Position numbers and translations under genes: made by a program. Positions 35,103 through 43,113 of a DNA stretch of 64,000 nt are shown piece by piece (positions within the stretch are counted from its first letter, which is position 1; each line of letters opens with the position of its first letter). Below the pieces are notes generated by a model that saw only the letters and a list, made by a program, of their open reading frames with translations, searched no databases and was not told the DNA's origin. The stretch is from CAVTLG01 sp963735495 (GTDB lineage: Bacteria > Chloroflexota > Ktedonobacteria > Ktedonobacterales > Ktedonobacteraceae). The DNA is taken from the NCBI GenBank assembly GCA_963735495.1, contig CAVTLG010000015.1, forward strand, positions 186,001 through 250,000. Direction: 5' to 3'.

Positions 35103-35731
35103 GGCGGAGCATGCCTATCTTGAGCTAAGTCTAGTCCTTTCGCCCGCTTTCGTCAATGGGGGCTAGCCAGCTAGCCAGAATGCCTCAACATAGCCAATAT
35201 TGGCTATATCTTCCCTCTTTATGTCGCAGTAATTTAGCCTATTCGGATGAGTAATACTCACCAATGGTGCGACAGACAACAGCAGCATGCTATAATCTAA
35301 CCGGGGATAATCATATGAACCAGGAGCCGCAACAGTCCAGATATGCCGAAATGGCAGCATGCTGAAGCTCGGTTCCATTCACCTCTGAGTCTTGCAAAAG
35401 CATTCATAAGGGAAACAAAGTGTTCACAAGAGAGGCAGCATATATGACCCATAAAAAACACAGTACGTTGCCTCTCTTGTATGTCGCGCATTTCTCTATG
35501 CAGAAATACTTGCTATATCCAGTACCATGCGCTAAATCGTAGTTGCGACACGTTCTAGAATAATGTACTCTCTGTCCCTCTTGCTCTAGGATTGGTGCGG
35601 GTTTGTGGGGTTTTCACCTTCTAGTGTTATAGTATCTTTACTTTTGTTTGGTTATCATGGTATGTCTTCCTTTTGCCTCTGTCCTTGTTTGGTAGCTCAC
35701 TGATGGTTGTTGTGTGGGCGTTAGAACCATC
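35103..35731. other. Intergenic stretch with a long inverted repeat; left edge of the element
   Basis: No gene is recognised. ACAAGAGAGGCA (35426-35437) and TGCCTCTCTTGT (35469-35480) form a perfect 12-bp inverted repeat with a 31-nt loop. Composition turns AT-rich from about 35580. The gatB promoter must lie near 35100-35200. Confidence 0.5.
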
Positions 35732-36628
35732 TCAATTTTTCATACTTTTCATACTTTTACGGTTATTCATACTTCCCTTACTTTCCCTGTCAATTGTGTT
35801 GATGCTAGGCTTGTTTTGTTGTTCCTCCCATTGCTGGATGGCTTCTTTATATTCGATGAGCAATTTTGTTTTCGATGTGTTTACCTCTAACTCGAATACA
35901 TATCTTCCTCCACCTAGATCGTTAATGACTTGAAAGCCTGCATGTTTAAGTATTCGTATACCTGCTTGTGTGTTGCTTGCAGCATATACTTTTGATATTA
36001 TGACTCCTTTTTGTCCCCATTCGTTTAATTTTGTGCTAAGTCCGCTTAGTAAAATTTGTGCGTATGTAGACCTACGTGCAGGCGGTACTGTAGAGGTGGT
36101 AGCCATATCAATGATAATGCATTCTAACGGTTTGCCTGGCTCGAATTGTTGCATATGTTCTGCACCTAAAAACCATCCTCTTTGCCCTTCTTTGAACTTA
36201 GCAATAGCTTCTTGATCGAACGGGAACAAGTTTATATATGCTGCTAAGTAGTCACCATCATAGAGGTGATAAGTCGTGTCTGGGTTCTTTTCCATGAATG
36301 ATCTGCGTAGCTCTACCATTTCAGGATTGCTAGCTCTTGCGCCAAAAACGAGATTAGCTAACCCTATCTCTTGGTCCAAGTCGTTAGTTGTTGCCTTTCT
36401 GTATTCAAGACCTCCCATCTTTTCTACAAGTAGAGTAGACTCCATTTTACTTGCAATGCTGTTTATTTCCTTTTTTGAGTAAACAGCCTGTTTTCTCCCT
36501 GGTAAATGTATTCTCTTAATACGTTCTGTTCTACCCCAATACTGGAAAGCCTCTTCATCTATTCCTAGTACGCTTCTCGCTTCTGCTGCCGTGTAGTAGA
36601 ACTTTGCTAATTCTGGATTGAGTTTCAT
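35732..36628 (-). CDS. HTH-plus-acetyltransferase-like protein of the element
   Basis: A 298-residue protein. Residues 10-60 look like a MerR-type helix-turn-helix reader (YYTAAEARSVLGIDEEAFQYWGRTERI). Residues about 72-250 are GNAT-like (LEYRKATTNDLDQEIGLANLVFG, then NTQAGIRILKHAGFQVINDLGGG). The C-terminus is basic and repetitive (MNNRKSMKSMKN). AGGAGG lies 5 nt before the ATG and TATAAT (complement 36659-36664) about 30 nt further upstream. It is transcribed away from the recombinase operon and may regulate it. Confidence 0.7.
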   Translation of the reverse strand: MKLNPELAKFYYTAAEARSVLGIDEEAFQYWGRTERIKRIHLPGRKQAVYSKKEINSIASKMESTLLVEKMGGLEYRKATTNDLDQEIGLANLVFGARASNPEMVELRRSFMEKNPDTTYHLYDGDYLAAYINLFPFDQEAIAKFKEGQRGWFLGAEHMQQFEPGKPLECIIIDMATTSTVPPARRSTYAQILLSGLSTKLNEWGQKGVIISKVYAASNTQAGIRILKHAGFQVINDLGGGRYVFELEVNTSKTKLLIEYKEAIQQWEEQQNKPSINTIDRESKGSMNNRKSMKSMKN

Positions 36629-36658
36629 TTTTGCCTCCTCTGTTAACCCTATGGTTTC

Positions 36659-36824
36659 ATTATATCTAAATTTCTAAGGTTTGTACAGAGTCTTTTGTTT
36701 GTTCGGTTTTTCAGATTGTCTCAATATTCTAGTACTTTTTCAGATTTGTCAGATTTCTATTGACTTTCCCCTTTTTATAGTTTACTATACTAACAGTTAC
36801 GGTTTTTCAGATTTGTCAGATTTA
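36659..36824. promoter_or_regulatory. Divergent promoter region with TCAGATTTGTCAGATTT repeats
   Basis: Rightward promoter: TTGACT (36760-36765) and TACTAT (36783-36788), 17 nt apart. Leftward -10: TATAAT at the complement of 36659-36664. Two near-identical copies of TTTTTCAGATTTGTCAGATTT (about 36736-36756 and 36803-36823) bracket the rightward promoter, and a partial copy lies near 36706. Each is itself a double TCAGATTT. They are likely operators for an element-encoded regulator. Confidence 0.6.
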
Positions 36825-36893
36825 TTATCAGAATAAGCGGTACTGTTGCCAGTGGTCCAGCTGGCGGGTGCCTGGTACCTGGAGGGCTATTTC

Positions 36894-37019
36894 GTGGATG
36901 TGCTTTACACCTGGTGTCACTACTGCCATAAGCGGGCGCATTGTAAGGTGGTGACGTTTCGGGACAGTTCCGGCAATTTGACGGTTGTGTTGTTGTGTAG
37001 CGCGTGTAGGGGTCGCTAG
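36894..37019 (+). CDS. Small zinc-ribbon protein
   Basis: A 41-residue protein beginning MDVLYTWCHYCHKRAHCK and ending LLCSACRGR. Two CxxC knuckles (WCHYC and LCSAC) about 27 residues apart form a zinc ribbon. The start is GTG at 36894 with GGAGGG 7 nt upstream; earlier in-frame starts exist but lack a ribosome-binding site. It is the first gene after the repeat-flanked promoter and precedes the sigma factor. It could bind DNA, RNA or polymerase. Function unknown. Confidence 0.6.
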   Translation: MDVLYTWCHYCHKRAHCKVVTFRDSSGNLTVVLLCSACRGR

Positions 37020-37137
37020 CCTGGGTTGCCGACTCAGGCCAGCGGGTGAGATTAGCGCTTTCTTTGCAAAAATTGGCTAGGCTCTCTGTAAGTATGCAGC
37101 ATAGGGTCTAGCCTGTCAACTCAAGGAGGTAGGTTCT

Positions 37138-38097
37138 ATGTCTGAAGTGCTCAATGATCGCTATGAGGATGACCGTTCTATTTCGCTGCTGGCTGAAGAT
37201 CAGTACTGGCGCGAGGTTCATTGGTCTGATTGTCTGTCCCTGGAAGAAGAGTTGAAATTGCTTGGGCGTCTTGCGCGTGCGAGGCGTGAGCCTGGGAACG
37301 CATGGCTTGCTCAATTGGCAAAGCATGCGCGTGACCGATTGGTCGAAGGATATCAGCCGTTGGTGCTCTCGATTGCACAGCGTTATGCGCGTTGGCTTCA
37401 CATCTTAGAATTTCTTGATCTTGTTCAAGAGGCAAATATTGGGTTGTTGCGGGCAATAGATGAAAGTGAAAAGGTGCTTGGTGGGTCTCTAAAGGGGTTT
37501 GCTATTGTGCATATCAAGGGTGCGATTGCGAATGCCTGCTTTGAAAGTGATGCAGCGTTTCGTATTCCTTCAGGGATACGTGTTCAGCTTATAAAAATGC
37601 AGAAGGTGATGCGGGAACTCTCCAGGGAAAGTGATGGTGAGCCGTCTGTGTCTGAGATTGCAAAACGAATGGGGGTGAGTGAGTGGGATGCGCATGAGCT
37701 TCGGACGTTTCGTACCCGTCAACATGCGGAAAGCATTCAGGGAATGTTGCGGGAGGATGAGAATGAGGATCGTCATAATTTTGTTTCGTTGTTTCAGACG
37801 TCTGTTGCCTCGGAGAATGAGCGGCAGAGAATAGTGCAGGATCGTGTTCAGACGGCGCTTGATGGGTTGACGCCTTATCAACGGGAAGCGGTGCGCTTGC
37901 GCTATGGGTTTGATGGTGGTCTTCCTCTTCGTACAACGCATTTGTATGAAGATGGTATCCGTCTTTGCTCGTCGTGTTCGATAGCTAATGAGTTGGGTAT
38001 ATCCTATGATGCGGCGAAGTCGAGGGTGACGGAAGGCAATAAGCGGTTGCGGCGATTGTTGGCGTCTCTCTATGAGGAAGACACGGTGAGTGCATGA
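37138..38097 (+). CDS. Sigma-70 family RNA polymerase sigma factor of the element
   Basis: A 319-residue sigma factor. Region 2 is YQPLVLSIAQRYARWLHI followed by EFLDLVQEANIGLLRAIDES and GSLKGFAIVHIKGAI. Region 3 is EPSVSEIAKRMGVSEWDAHEL. Region 4 is ALDGLTPYQREAVRLRYGFDG with SIANELGISYDAAKSRVTEGNKRL, split by an unusual insertion of about 20 residues (RTTHLYEDGIRLCSSC). AAGGAGG lies about 9 nt before the ATG. It sits in the recombinase operon and overlaps the next frame by ATGA. It may transcribe element genes from dedicated promoters. Confidence 0.85.
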   Translation: MSEVLNDRYEDDRSISLLAEDQYWREVHWSDCLSLEEELKLLGRLARARREPGNAWLAQLAKHARDRLVEGYQPLVLSIAQRYARWLHILEFLDLVQEANIGLLRAIDESEKVLGGSLKGFAIVHIKGAIANACFESDAAFRIPSGIRVQLIKMQKVMRELSRESDGEPSVSEIAKRMGVSEWDAHELRTFRTRQHAESIQGMLREDENEDRHNFVSLFQTSVASENERQRIVQDRVQTALDGLTPYQREAVRLRYGFDGGLPLRTTHLYEDGIRLCSSCSIANELGISYDAAKSRVTEGNKRLRRLLASLYEEDTVSA

Positions 38098-39056
38098 GGA
38101 TGTACCGCTTGCCTGTAGGTTCTTCCGTTCTGCGCCACGCTCCAGGCGTCCAGTACTCAATGAAGAGTGCCGGGCGTTTTCTGCGTTCTGCTGTTGGGCA
38201 ACACGCCAGCTCGCCAGGTCAAGCGCGTGATGTGCCTGGTCACTGCTTTGCCTGTACTCCCTCTCTACCGCCTAGTTATATAACTGGCAATATAGCTATT
38301 GCGCCTTCCCTGTCGCTCTGGATGCCACACGTCACACGCCACAACTCGCGCTCTCTGACGCCATGCTCTCATCTGGTACGCCTGGTCTCCTTCGCTGATC
38401 GCCTAAATGAAGTACGTACCTCGTACCTCCGTAGTGTTTTCATTGCAGGTATAGTAGAAGCTCGTTTCTCTTTTCGCGCCACGCGCCACGCGCCCAGCAA
38501 CACGCCTATGGGCCGTACCCTGTATCTTTCGTACCTCGTACCCTTTAGAATGGCTCTACAGGCTCGTGCATACCCTATCGCTGAGAGAGGCAAGAGAGTT
38601 CGTTGCTGCACAATTCCGTATGGTAGTACTCAGACCTCAAAACAGGCTCTAAATCGCACTAGGATGCAAATCTGGACGTTTTGTCCTGTTGATGTCCTCT
38701 CTACCTGCTCAAACAGTCCCGTTTGCTCGTTTCCTAGTGCTAGCGGTACACTATTGCTGTACTCTCTCTCTACTCCTCAACAAAAAAAATGTCCTACAAA
38801 AAAAGCGTTGCGGTGCTCTCCATGCCTGCACTTGGCTGACCAGGTCCAGCGTCAACAACAAAAAAAATATCCTACAAAAAAAGCGTGGTTGTTCTCTCAA
38901 CTTCAGCTAAGTAGGTGTCTCTTTCTCGCATTTCTCGAACGGTGGCAAGGGGTCTTGAGCGGTGCAGTAAGTAAAGCGCACCGCTCAAAATACATAAGCT
39001 CTTCCATTCTCTTTTTTCAGTTATATTCCATGTACACACCTGGAGGTCAACTATGA
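38094..39056 (+). CDS. Unusual basic protein of unknown function (uncertain)
   Basis: A 320-codon open frame whose start overlaps the sigma stop (ATGA) and whose stop overlaps the next start (ATGA), an arrangement typical of coupled operon genes. The composition is odd: rich in Ser, Arg, Leu, Cys and His with few acidic residues, and no recognisable domain. The DNA contains short direct repeats (CGTACCTCGTACC twice, CAACAAAAAAAATRTCCTAC twice) and an 11-bp inverted repeat. It may be a fast-evolving element gene or noncoding DNA that happens to be open. Confidence 0.4.
   Translation: MRMYRLPVGSSVLRHAPGVQYSMKSAGRFLRSAVGQHASSPGQARDVPGHCFACTPSLPPSYITGNIAIAPSLSLWMPHVTRHNSRSLTPCSHLVRLVSFADRLNEVRTSYLRSVFIAGIVEARFSFRATRHAPSNTPMGRTLYLSYLVPFRMALQARAYPIAERGKRVRCCTIPYGSTQTSKQALNRTRMQIWTFCPVDVLSTCSNSPVCSFPSASGTLLLYSLSTPQQKKCPTKKALRCSPCLHLADQVQRQQQKKYPTKKAWLFSQLQLSRCLFLAFLERWQGVLSGAVSKAHRSKYISSSILFFQLYSMYTPGGQL
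38955..38988. repeat. Perfect 11-bp inverted repeat
   Basis: TTGAGCGGTGC (38955-38965) and GCACCGCTCAA (38978-38988) with a 12-nt spacer, about 65 bp upstream of the gene at 39053. It has no T-tract. It could be a protein-binding site, a recombinase arm site or an mRNA hairpin. Confidence 0.6.
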
Positions 39057-39607
39057 AGCACAAAAAACCGGTTCATCCAGCTTCTCATCTGGTTCCATTG
39101 GACCATGTATCCCTTGATATCCGTACGGTATTGCCGTCCTTTTCACCTGAAAATATAGCTAGCCTGAAAGCATCGGTTGCTGCAATGGAGGAAAGCAATC
39201 CGGTATACCTGGCACTTCCTCCGCTCATTGCCTCTTTGGCAACTGATCCGTTGTACCTGGCGGCTCTGCCTCACGGTCGCGTCTTCTATCGAGAGTCTAT
39301 GCATGATAGCGATACCTCTAGTGGCCTGGAGCGTGTCCCATTGTCCTACACACGTGCAGAGGTGCTAGAGATAGTCAACGCTGATATCTGCCCGTCTGAC
39401 CGTCTGCTAGCGGTGTTGTTGCCGTTGTCCTGGCGGGTGGGCTTCTCGGTCGGCTGGCTCTCTGGCCTGTCGATCTCACAACCAGACGACGCACAAGCGG
39501 CCCTTGTTGTCCTGGCTGCTCTGGTTGCTCCTCTTGCGTCTGCCTCTGTTGGGCAACATGCCAGCTCGTCCAGGGCGAAGCGTTCATCACATCGCACACG
39601 GCGTTAG
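39053..39607 (+). CDS. Unknown protein upstream of the recombinase
   Basis: A 184-residue protein that I do not recognise. The N-terminal half contains DIRTVLPSFSPENIASLKASVAAME, and the C-terminal half has a hydrophobic stretch (AALVVLAALVAPLASASV) and a basic tail (SSSRAKRSSHRTRR). GGAGG lies 6 nt before the ATG, which supports it as a real gene. It ends 13 bp before the recombinase gene and probably belongs to the same transcript. Confidence 0.6.
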   Translation: MKHKKPVHPASHLVPLDHVSLDIRTVLPSFSPENIASLKASVAAMEESNPVYLALPPLIASLATDPLYLAALPHGRVFYRESMHDSDTSSGLERVPLSYTRAEVLEIVNADICPSDRLLAVLLPLSWRVGFSVGWLSGLSISQPDDAQAALVVLAALVAPLASASVGQHASSSRAKRSSHRTRR

Positions 39608-39620
39608 AAGGGGGTGTTCT

Positions 39621-40604
39621 ATGAAATTTGAAGGGAAAGACGGGGTACTCACGCACTACCTGATAGACGTTGATAACCGTCTTGGTGACTTAACGCTAGT
39701 GTCCTATACCCACCGTCTAGGGGTCCTCGTCCAGTTGCTTCATGATAAGTGTGGTGTGACTGATCTGGAGCAGGTAACAGTGCAACATCTACGGCAATGT
39801 GTGCAGCACTTGTCTACTGCCCCTATAGATGCGGGAGGGCGTCGTACTCAGAATGATGAGGGTGTTTTATCCACTACGACAGTTAAGGGCTATATTCGTG
39901 TCTGGAAGGCGTTTTTTAATTGGTGCTATCAAGAAGAGTTGATCACTTCTAATCCTGCTGATCGTCTGAAGTCTCCTAAGGCTCCAAAGAAGATAACACC
40001 CGCCTTTACTGAAGAGCATATAGGGAAGATGCTAGCGGCATGCGATACAAGCACTCCTCTAGGTTTTCGTGACTATGTGATTTTGCTCTTGCTGCTTGAT
40101 ACAGGAATGCGTGTTGCTGAGGTTGCGTCTTTGCGTATTGAAAATGTCCATGAGACATATATCAAGGTTGAGGGCAAGGGTCGCAAGGAACGAGAGATAG
40201 GCATTCATCCTGAGATGTCTAAGCTGCTTTGGAAGTATGTTAGTAAGTACCGTCAACCTTCTAATCCTGATGAGCCTATGCTTTTGTTAGGTCGAGGTAA
40301 GCCTTTGCATATCTCCGGCATTCAGCACGTTGTTAAGCGTATTCAGCGTGCTACTGGTTTATCAGATATTAAGTTCACTGCTCATGTTTTCCGTCATACA
40401 CACTCTAAGATGTACCTGGATAATGGTGGGGAGTTGTTCAAGCTATCGCGTGAATTGGGCCATTCTAGTATCCAGGTGACAAAGATTTACCTGGAAGATT
40501 TTGGAAGCAGTGAGGCACGTAAAGACCATGACTCTTTCTCGCCGCTCTCGGTTATTCCCTTGAGAAAGAAGGTAAAGAAAGCTCGCAAAGTTGAGGGGGA
40601 GTAA
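39621..40604 (+). CDS. Tyrosine recombinase / integrase
   Basis: A 327-residue XerC/D-type recombinase. The N-terminal core-binding SAM-like domain spans residues 20-120. The catalytic domain has the first arginine in DTGMRVAEVASLR, the H-x-x-R box in AHVFRHTHSKMYL, the histidine in LGHSSIQVTKIY and the nucleophile Tyr in that last segment. GGGGG lies 6 nt before the ATG at 39621. It is followed by a terminator. It most likely integrates and excises the surrounding element. Confidence 0.9.
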   Translation: MKFEGKDGVLTHYLIDVDNRLGDLTLVSYTHRLGVLVQLLHDKCGVTDLEQVTVQHLRQCVQHLSTAPIDAGGRRTQNDEGVLSTTTVKGYIRVWKAFFNWCYQEELITSNPADRLKSPKAPKKITPAFTEEHIGKMLAACDTSTPLGFRDYVILLLLLDTGMRVAEVASLRIENVHETYIKVEGKGRKEREIGIHPEMSKLLWKYVSKYRQPSNPDEPMLLLGRGKPLHISGIQHVVKRIQRATGLSDIKFTAHVFRHTHSKMYLDNGGELFKLSRELGHSSIQVTKIYLEDFGSSEARKDHDSFSPLSVIPLRKKVKKARKVEGE

Positions 40605-40667
40605 GTATACTATTGATTTGGGTACCCATTTTACCTAATAGTACATATCAAAAAGTACCCTAAAATA

Positions 40668-40705
40668 CGGCTGCTGTAGGTTAGTTTCTATGGCAGTCGT
40701 TTTTC
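40668..40705 (+). terminator. Rho-independent terminator of the recombinase operon
   Basis: CGGCTGC (40668-40674) pairs with GCAGTCG (40693-40699, one G-U pair), followed by TTTTT. Just before it, GTACCCATTTTA and GTACCCTAAAATA are partial direct repeats. Confidence 0.7.
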
Positions 40706-40917
40706 ATTTGAGCGGGCTTGTGAGGTGGTGCTAGGACTATTGGGGGGTGTAGCCGGCTTTTGATCGGCTTCTTTACGAACTAAATAGAATAATGTATACT
40801 GTGCCACAAAGGCATAGGATCGTTCAGTAACAGCTCGTCACAAGCAGCCGGTACTTCATCAATAACATTAGAAGCGTGTAGGGCAACACGCCTAAGCGGG
40901 CAGGAGAGCAGTAACAT

Positions 40918-41502
40918 ATGTCGCTGATAAATATGGCAAAGCGTGAGATCAATTGCAAAATTGTCTACTACGGTATCGGTTTATGTGGAAAAACAACGAA
41001 TTTACACTACATCCACCAGGCTGTCAGTCCACAAGACGTTGGCGACATGGTTTCGATAGATACAGAGACCGAACGTACCCTGTACTTTGACTTACTCCCA
41101 CTCGAGCTGGGCAAAGTCCATGGCTTCCAGATTCGCTTTCAACTCTACACTGTCCCCGGCCAGATTCTCTATCAACAGACACGTATCTCTGTCCTGAAAG
41201 GGGCTGACTGCGTGATCTTTGTCGCTGACTCACAGGCCAGCAAACTACAAGAGAACATTGAATGCTGGAATGAGCTGCAAGAGCAACTCAAACGTATGAA
41301 TAAGGATGCGTCTAGTTTTCCCCTGGTCATGCAGTGGAATAAACGCGACTTGCAGGACGTCTTACCGACATCTGTATTGGAAAAATACCTGAATCCCTAT
41401 CGCGTACCAAGCTTTGATACAGTAGCAGTCACCGGCAAAGGCGTCATCGAGAGCTTACGCGTCGGCATCAATTCCACCTTGCGGAAACTAGAACGCTTCT
41501 AA
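40918..41502 (+). CDS. MglA-like small Ras-type GTPase
   Basis: A 194-residue GTPase. The P-loop is YYGIGLCGKTTNLHYI, switch II is YTVPGQILYQQTR (an MglA-like PGQ rather than Ras DTAGQ), and the base-specificity motif is QWNKRDL. MglA proteins set cell polarity and motility with MglB or longin partners; none is seen here, so its role is open. It starts 13 nt after GGAGAG, with a weak spacing. It lies immediately right of the integrated element. Confidence 0.88.
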   Translation: MSLINMAKREINCKIVYYGIGLCGKTTNLHYIHQAVSPQDVGDMVSIDTETERTLYFDLLPLELGKVHGFQIRFQLYTVPGQILYQQTRISVLKGADCVIFVADSQASKLQENIECWNELQEQLKRMNKDASSFPLVMQWNKRDLQDVLPTSVLEKYLNPYRVPSFDTVAVTGKGVIESLRVGINSTLRKLERF

Positions 41503-42243
41503 CATGCCTTGTTTTATCAGCGCAGAGAGCATTGCATATCGAAATACATGCACAGAACAATGTCTTACCACAAAAGACAGACTTCTCGTGCATGTTCTGG
41601 TTTTTCAATGCCTTTCTCTACTCGCTCTTAGCCTGTGTTTTCTTATCGCCCAAAAGTACTATACCCATGAATTTGCGATAGCCATAGATAGTCATAAACA
41701 AGCGTAGGAGGAAGTGCAATCTACCCATCCATAGCCACTTATGCGGAGGTGAACAGGCTATACTCATTTGTACCAGTGTTCATACGCTCAGGTCTCATGA
41801 TGGATGGTAGAACAAGCAAGAGAGCAGTACAATAAAGAGCAGAGGCAACTGAAGATAGCCACAAGGCTATGCAAGATGTGCATGAACCTATCAACTATCG
41901 GCAGTAGCCCTGGAACGACGCTATATTTTTCGACATGAAGCACCTGGACATTACTGTAAGCACAGAGCACCGTCCGAGTGCTTTTCCCTTTGTGGGTCAG
42001 GCCGGATTGCGCTGCAATCCACAGAGGTGGGCACTTACGGGAAGACCTGAAAGCGCCTCTGACCTTGTAGACTCCTGAGGTATTAGTGTGTATAATGGTG
42101 CAACAATTACAAGGCCTACAAGTGCCCACCTAGCAATGCCAGGGAAGCTATTTTCTTGGGTGTTCAGTTTATACAAACGAAGAGTGTCGGATGGCGCTTT
42201 CACAAGCCTGGAACGCTGCCCGCACTATCTATGAAGGGTTAAC
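41503..42243. other. Intergenic stretch with a 12-bp inverted repeat
   Basis: No convincing gene; a 67-codon frame at 41504-41707 with one hydrophobic segment has no ribosome-binding site. AGGTGGGCACTT (42025-42036) and AAGTGCCCACCT (42120-42131) are perfect inverted copies 83 bp apart, with a TATAAT-like box between them. They lie just upstream of the response regulator gene. Confidence 0.55.
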
Positions 42244-42933
42244 ATGGAAACGATACGTGTCATCATTATTGATGAACAGCCCCTTTTTCGCGAGGGTATC
42301 CGCGCCACCCTGGAAGGAATGGGAGACTGCACAATTGTTGGTGAGTCGACTGACGCTGCTGATGTACTGGAAATAGCCCGTACATGCAACCCCGATGTAG
42401 CCCTCATCGACGCAGGACTCACCTCTTCTGATCCACTCGAGATAGCCCGGCAGGCACGCCATCTCGCGCCACGCATGGCCATCATTATTCTCACTCCTTC
42501 AGAGGATGAAGAGCGCCTATTTCAATCGATTAAAGTCGGTGCAGCCGCTTACTATACACGCAACATCTCTTCCGCTGAGCTGGTGGAGGCGGTGCGCAAA
42601 GTCAGCCACGGCGAGTATTTGATCCGCGATGACGTACTCGCCAAGCCGCAGCTCGCCAGCCGCGTGCTGAAATCATTCCGTGAATTGACGGTAGAAGAGG
42701 AAGAAGACGAAGTTAAGGACCCCTATTCACCGCTCTCTAGTCGCGAAGTAGAAATCCTGGACTACATCGCTCGTGGCAATAGCAATAAGGAGATCGCCAA
42801 GTCACTGAAGATTAGCGATCAGACGGTGAAGAACCATATTACGTCCATCTTGAAAAAACTGTCGGTCAATGACCGTACGGCGGCTGTTGTGCACGCTCTA
42901 CGTCATGGCTGGATCAAGATGCATGAGGAATAG
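42244..42933 (+). CDS. NarL/FixJ-family response regulator
   Basis: A 229-residue two-component regulator. The receiver domain (residues 4-120) has the acidic pair as DEQP, the phosphoacceptor Asp in DVALIDAGLTSS and the lysine position replaced (AAAYYTRNISSAE, arginine instead of ITKD), so phosphorylation switching may be altered. The LuxR-type HTH is LSSREVEILDYIARGNSNKEIAKSLKISDQTVKNHITSILKKL. GAAGGG precedes the ATG. No histidine kinase gene adjoins it. Confidence 0.9.
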   Translation: METIRVIIIDEQPLFREGIRATLEGMGDCTIVGESTDAADVLEIARTCNPDVALIDAGLTSSDPLEIARQARHLAPRMAIIILTPSEDEERLFQSIKVGAAAYYTRNISSAELVEAVRKVSHGEYLIRDDVLAKPQLASRVLKSFRELTVEEEEDEVKDPYSPLSSREVEILDYIARGNSNKEIAKSLKISDQTVKNHITSILKKLSVNDRTAAVVHALRHGWIKMHEE

Positions 42934-43113
42934 TTCTTCTACTTGAGTCTGCCTTGGAGAAGATTGGAGGCTACCAATGCACCGTCAGGCATCCAGCACG
43001 TGTTGTGCACAATGCATTGATAGAGCTACATTGGTAGACCTCACAGCATCACAGACAGAGCCTCCAGTATCAAGGCCGGGCTTCTGCTACCAGGCAGTTG
43101 ACTCGTGTGCGCG

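Larger units (their letters stand above)
35580..40705. mobile_element. Probable integrated element with sigma factor and tyrosine recombinase
   Basis: A block of codon use and composition unlike the flanks (AT-rich, T-ending codons, especially 35.6-36.8 kb) holds a divergent HTH/acetyltransferase gene and a rightward operon: zinc-ribbon protein, sigma factor, two unknowns, tyrosine recombinase, terminator. It lies between gatB and an MglA-like GTPase gene. No attachment-site duplication could be fixed by eye and no tRNA adjoins it, so the borders are approximate. Confidence 0.5.

Noticed and set aside
35158..35180. GGCTAGCCAGCTAGCC as an attachment site
   Set aside because: No second copy was found at the right side of the element near 40.6-40.9 kb.
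41504..41707. 67-codon frame directly after the MglA-like gene
   Set aside because: No ribosome-binding site and unconvincing composition despite one hydrophobic segment.
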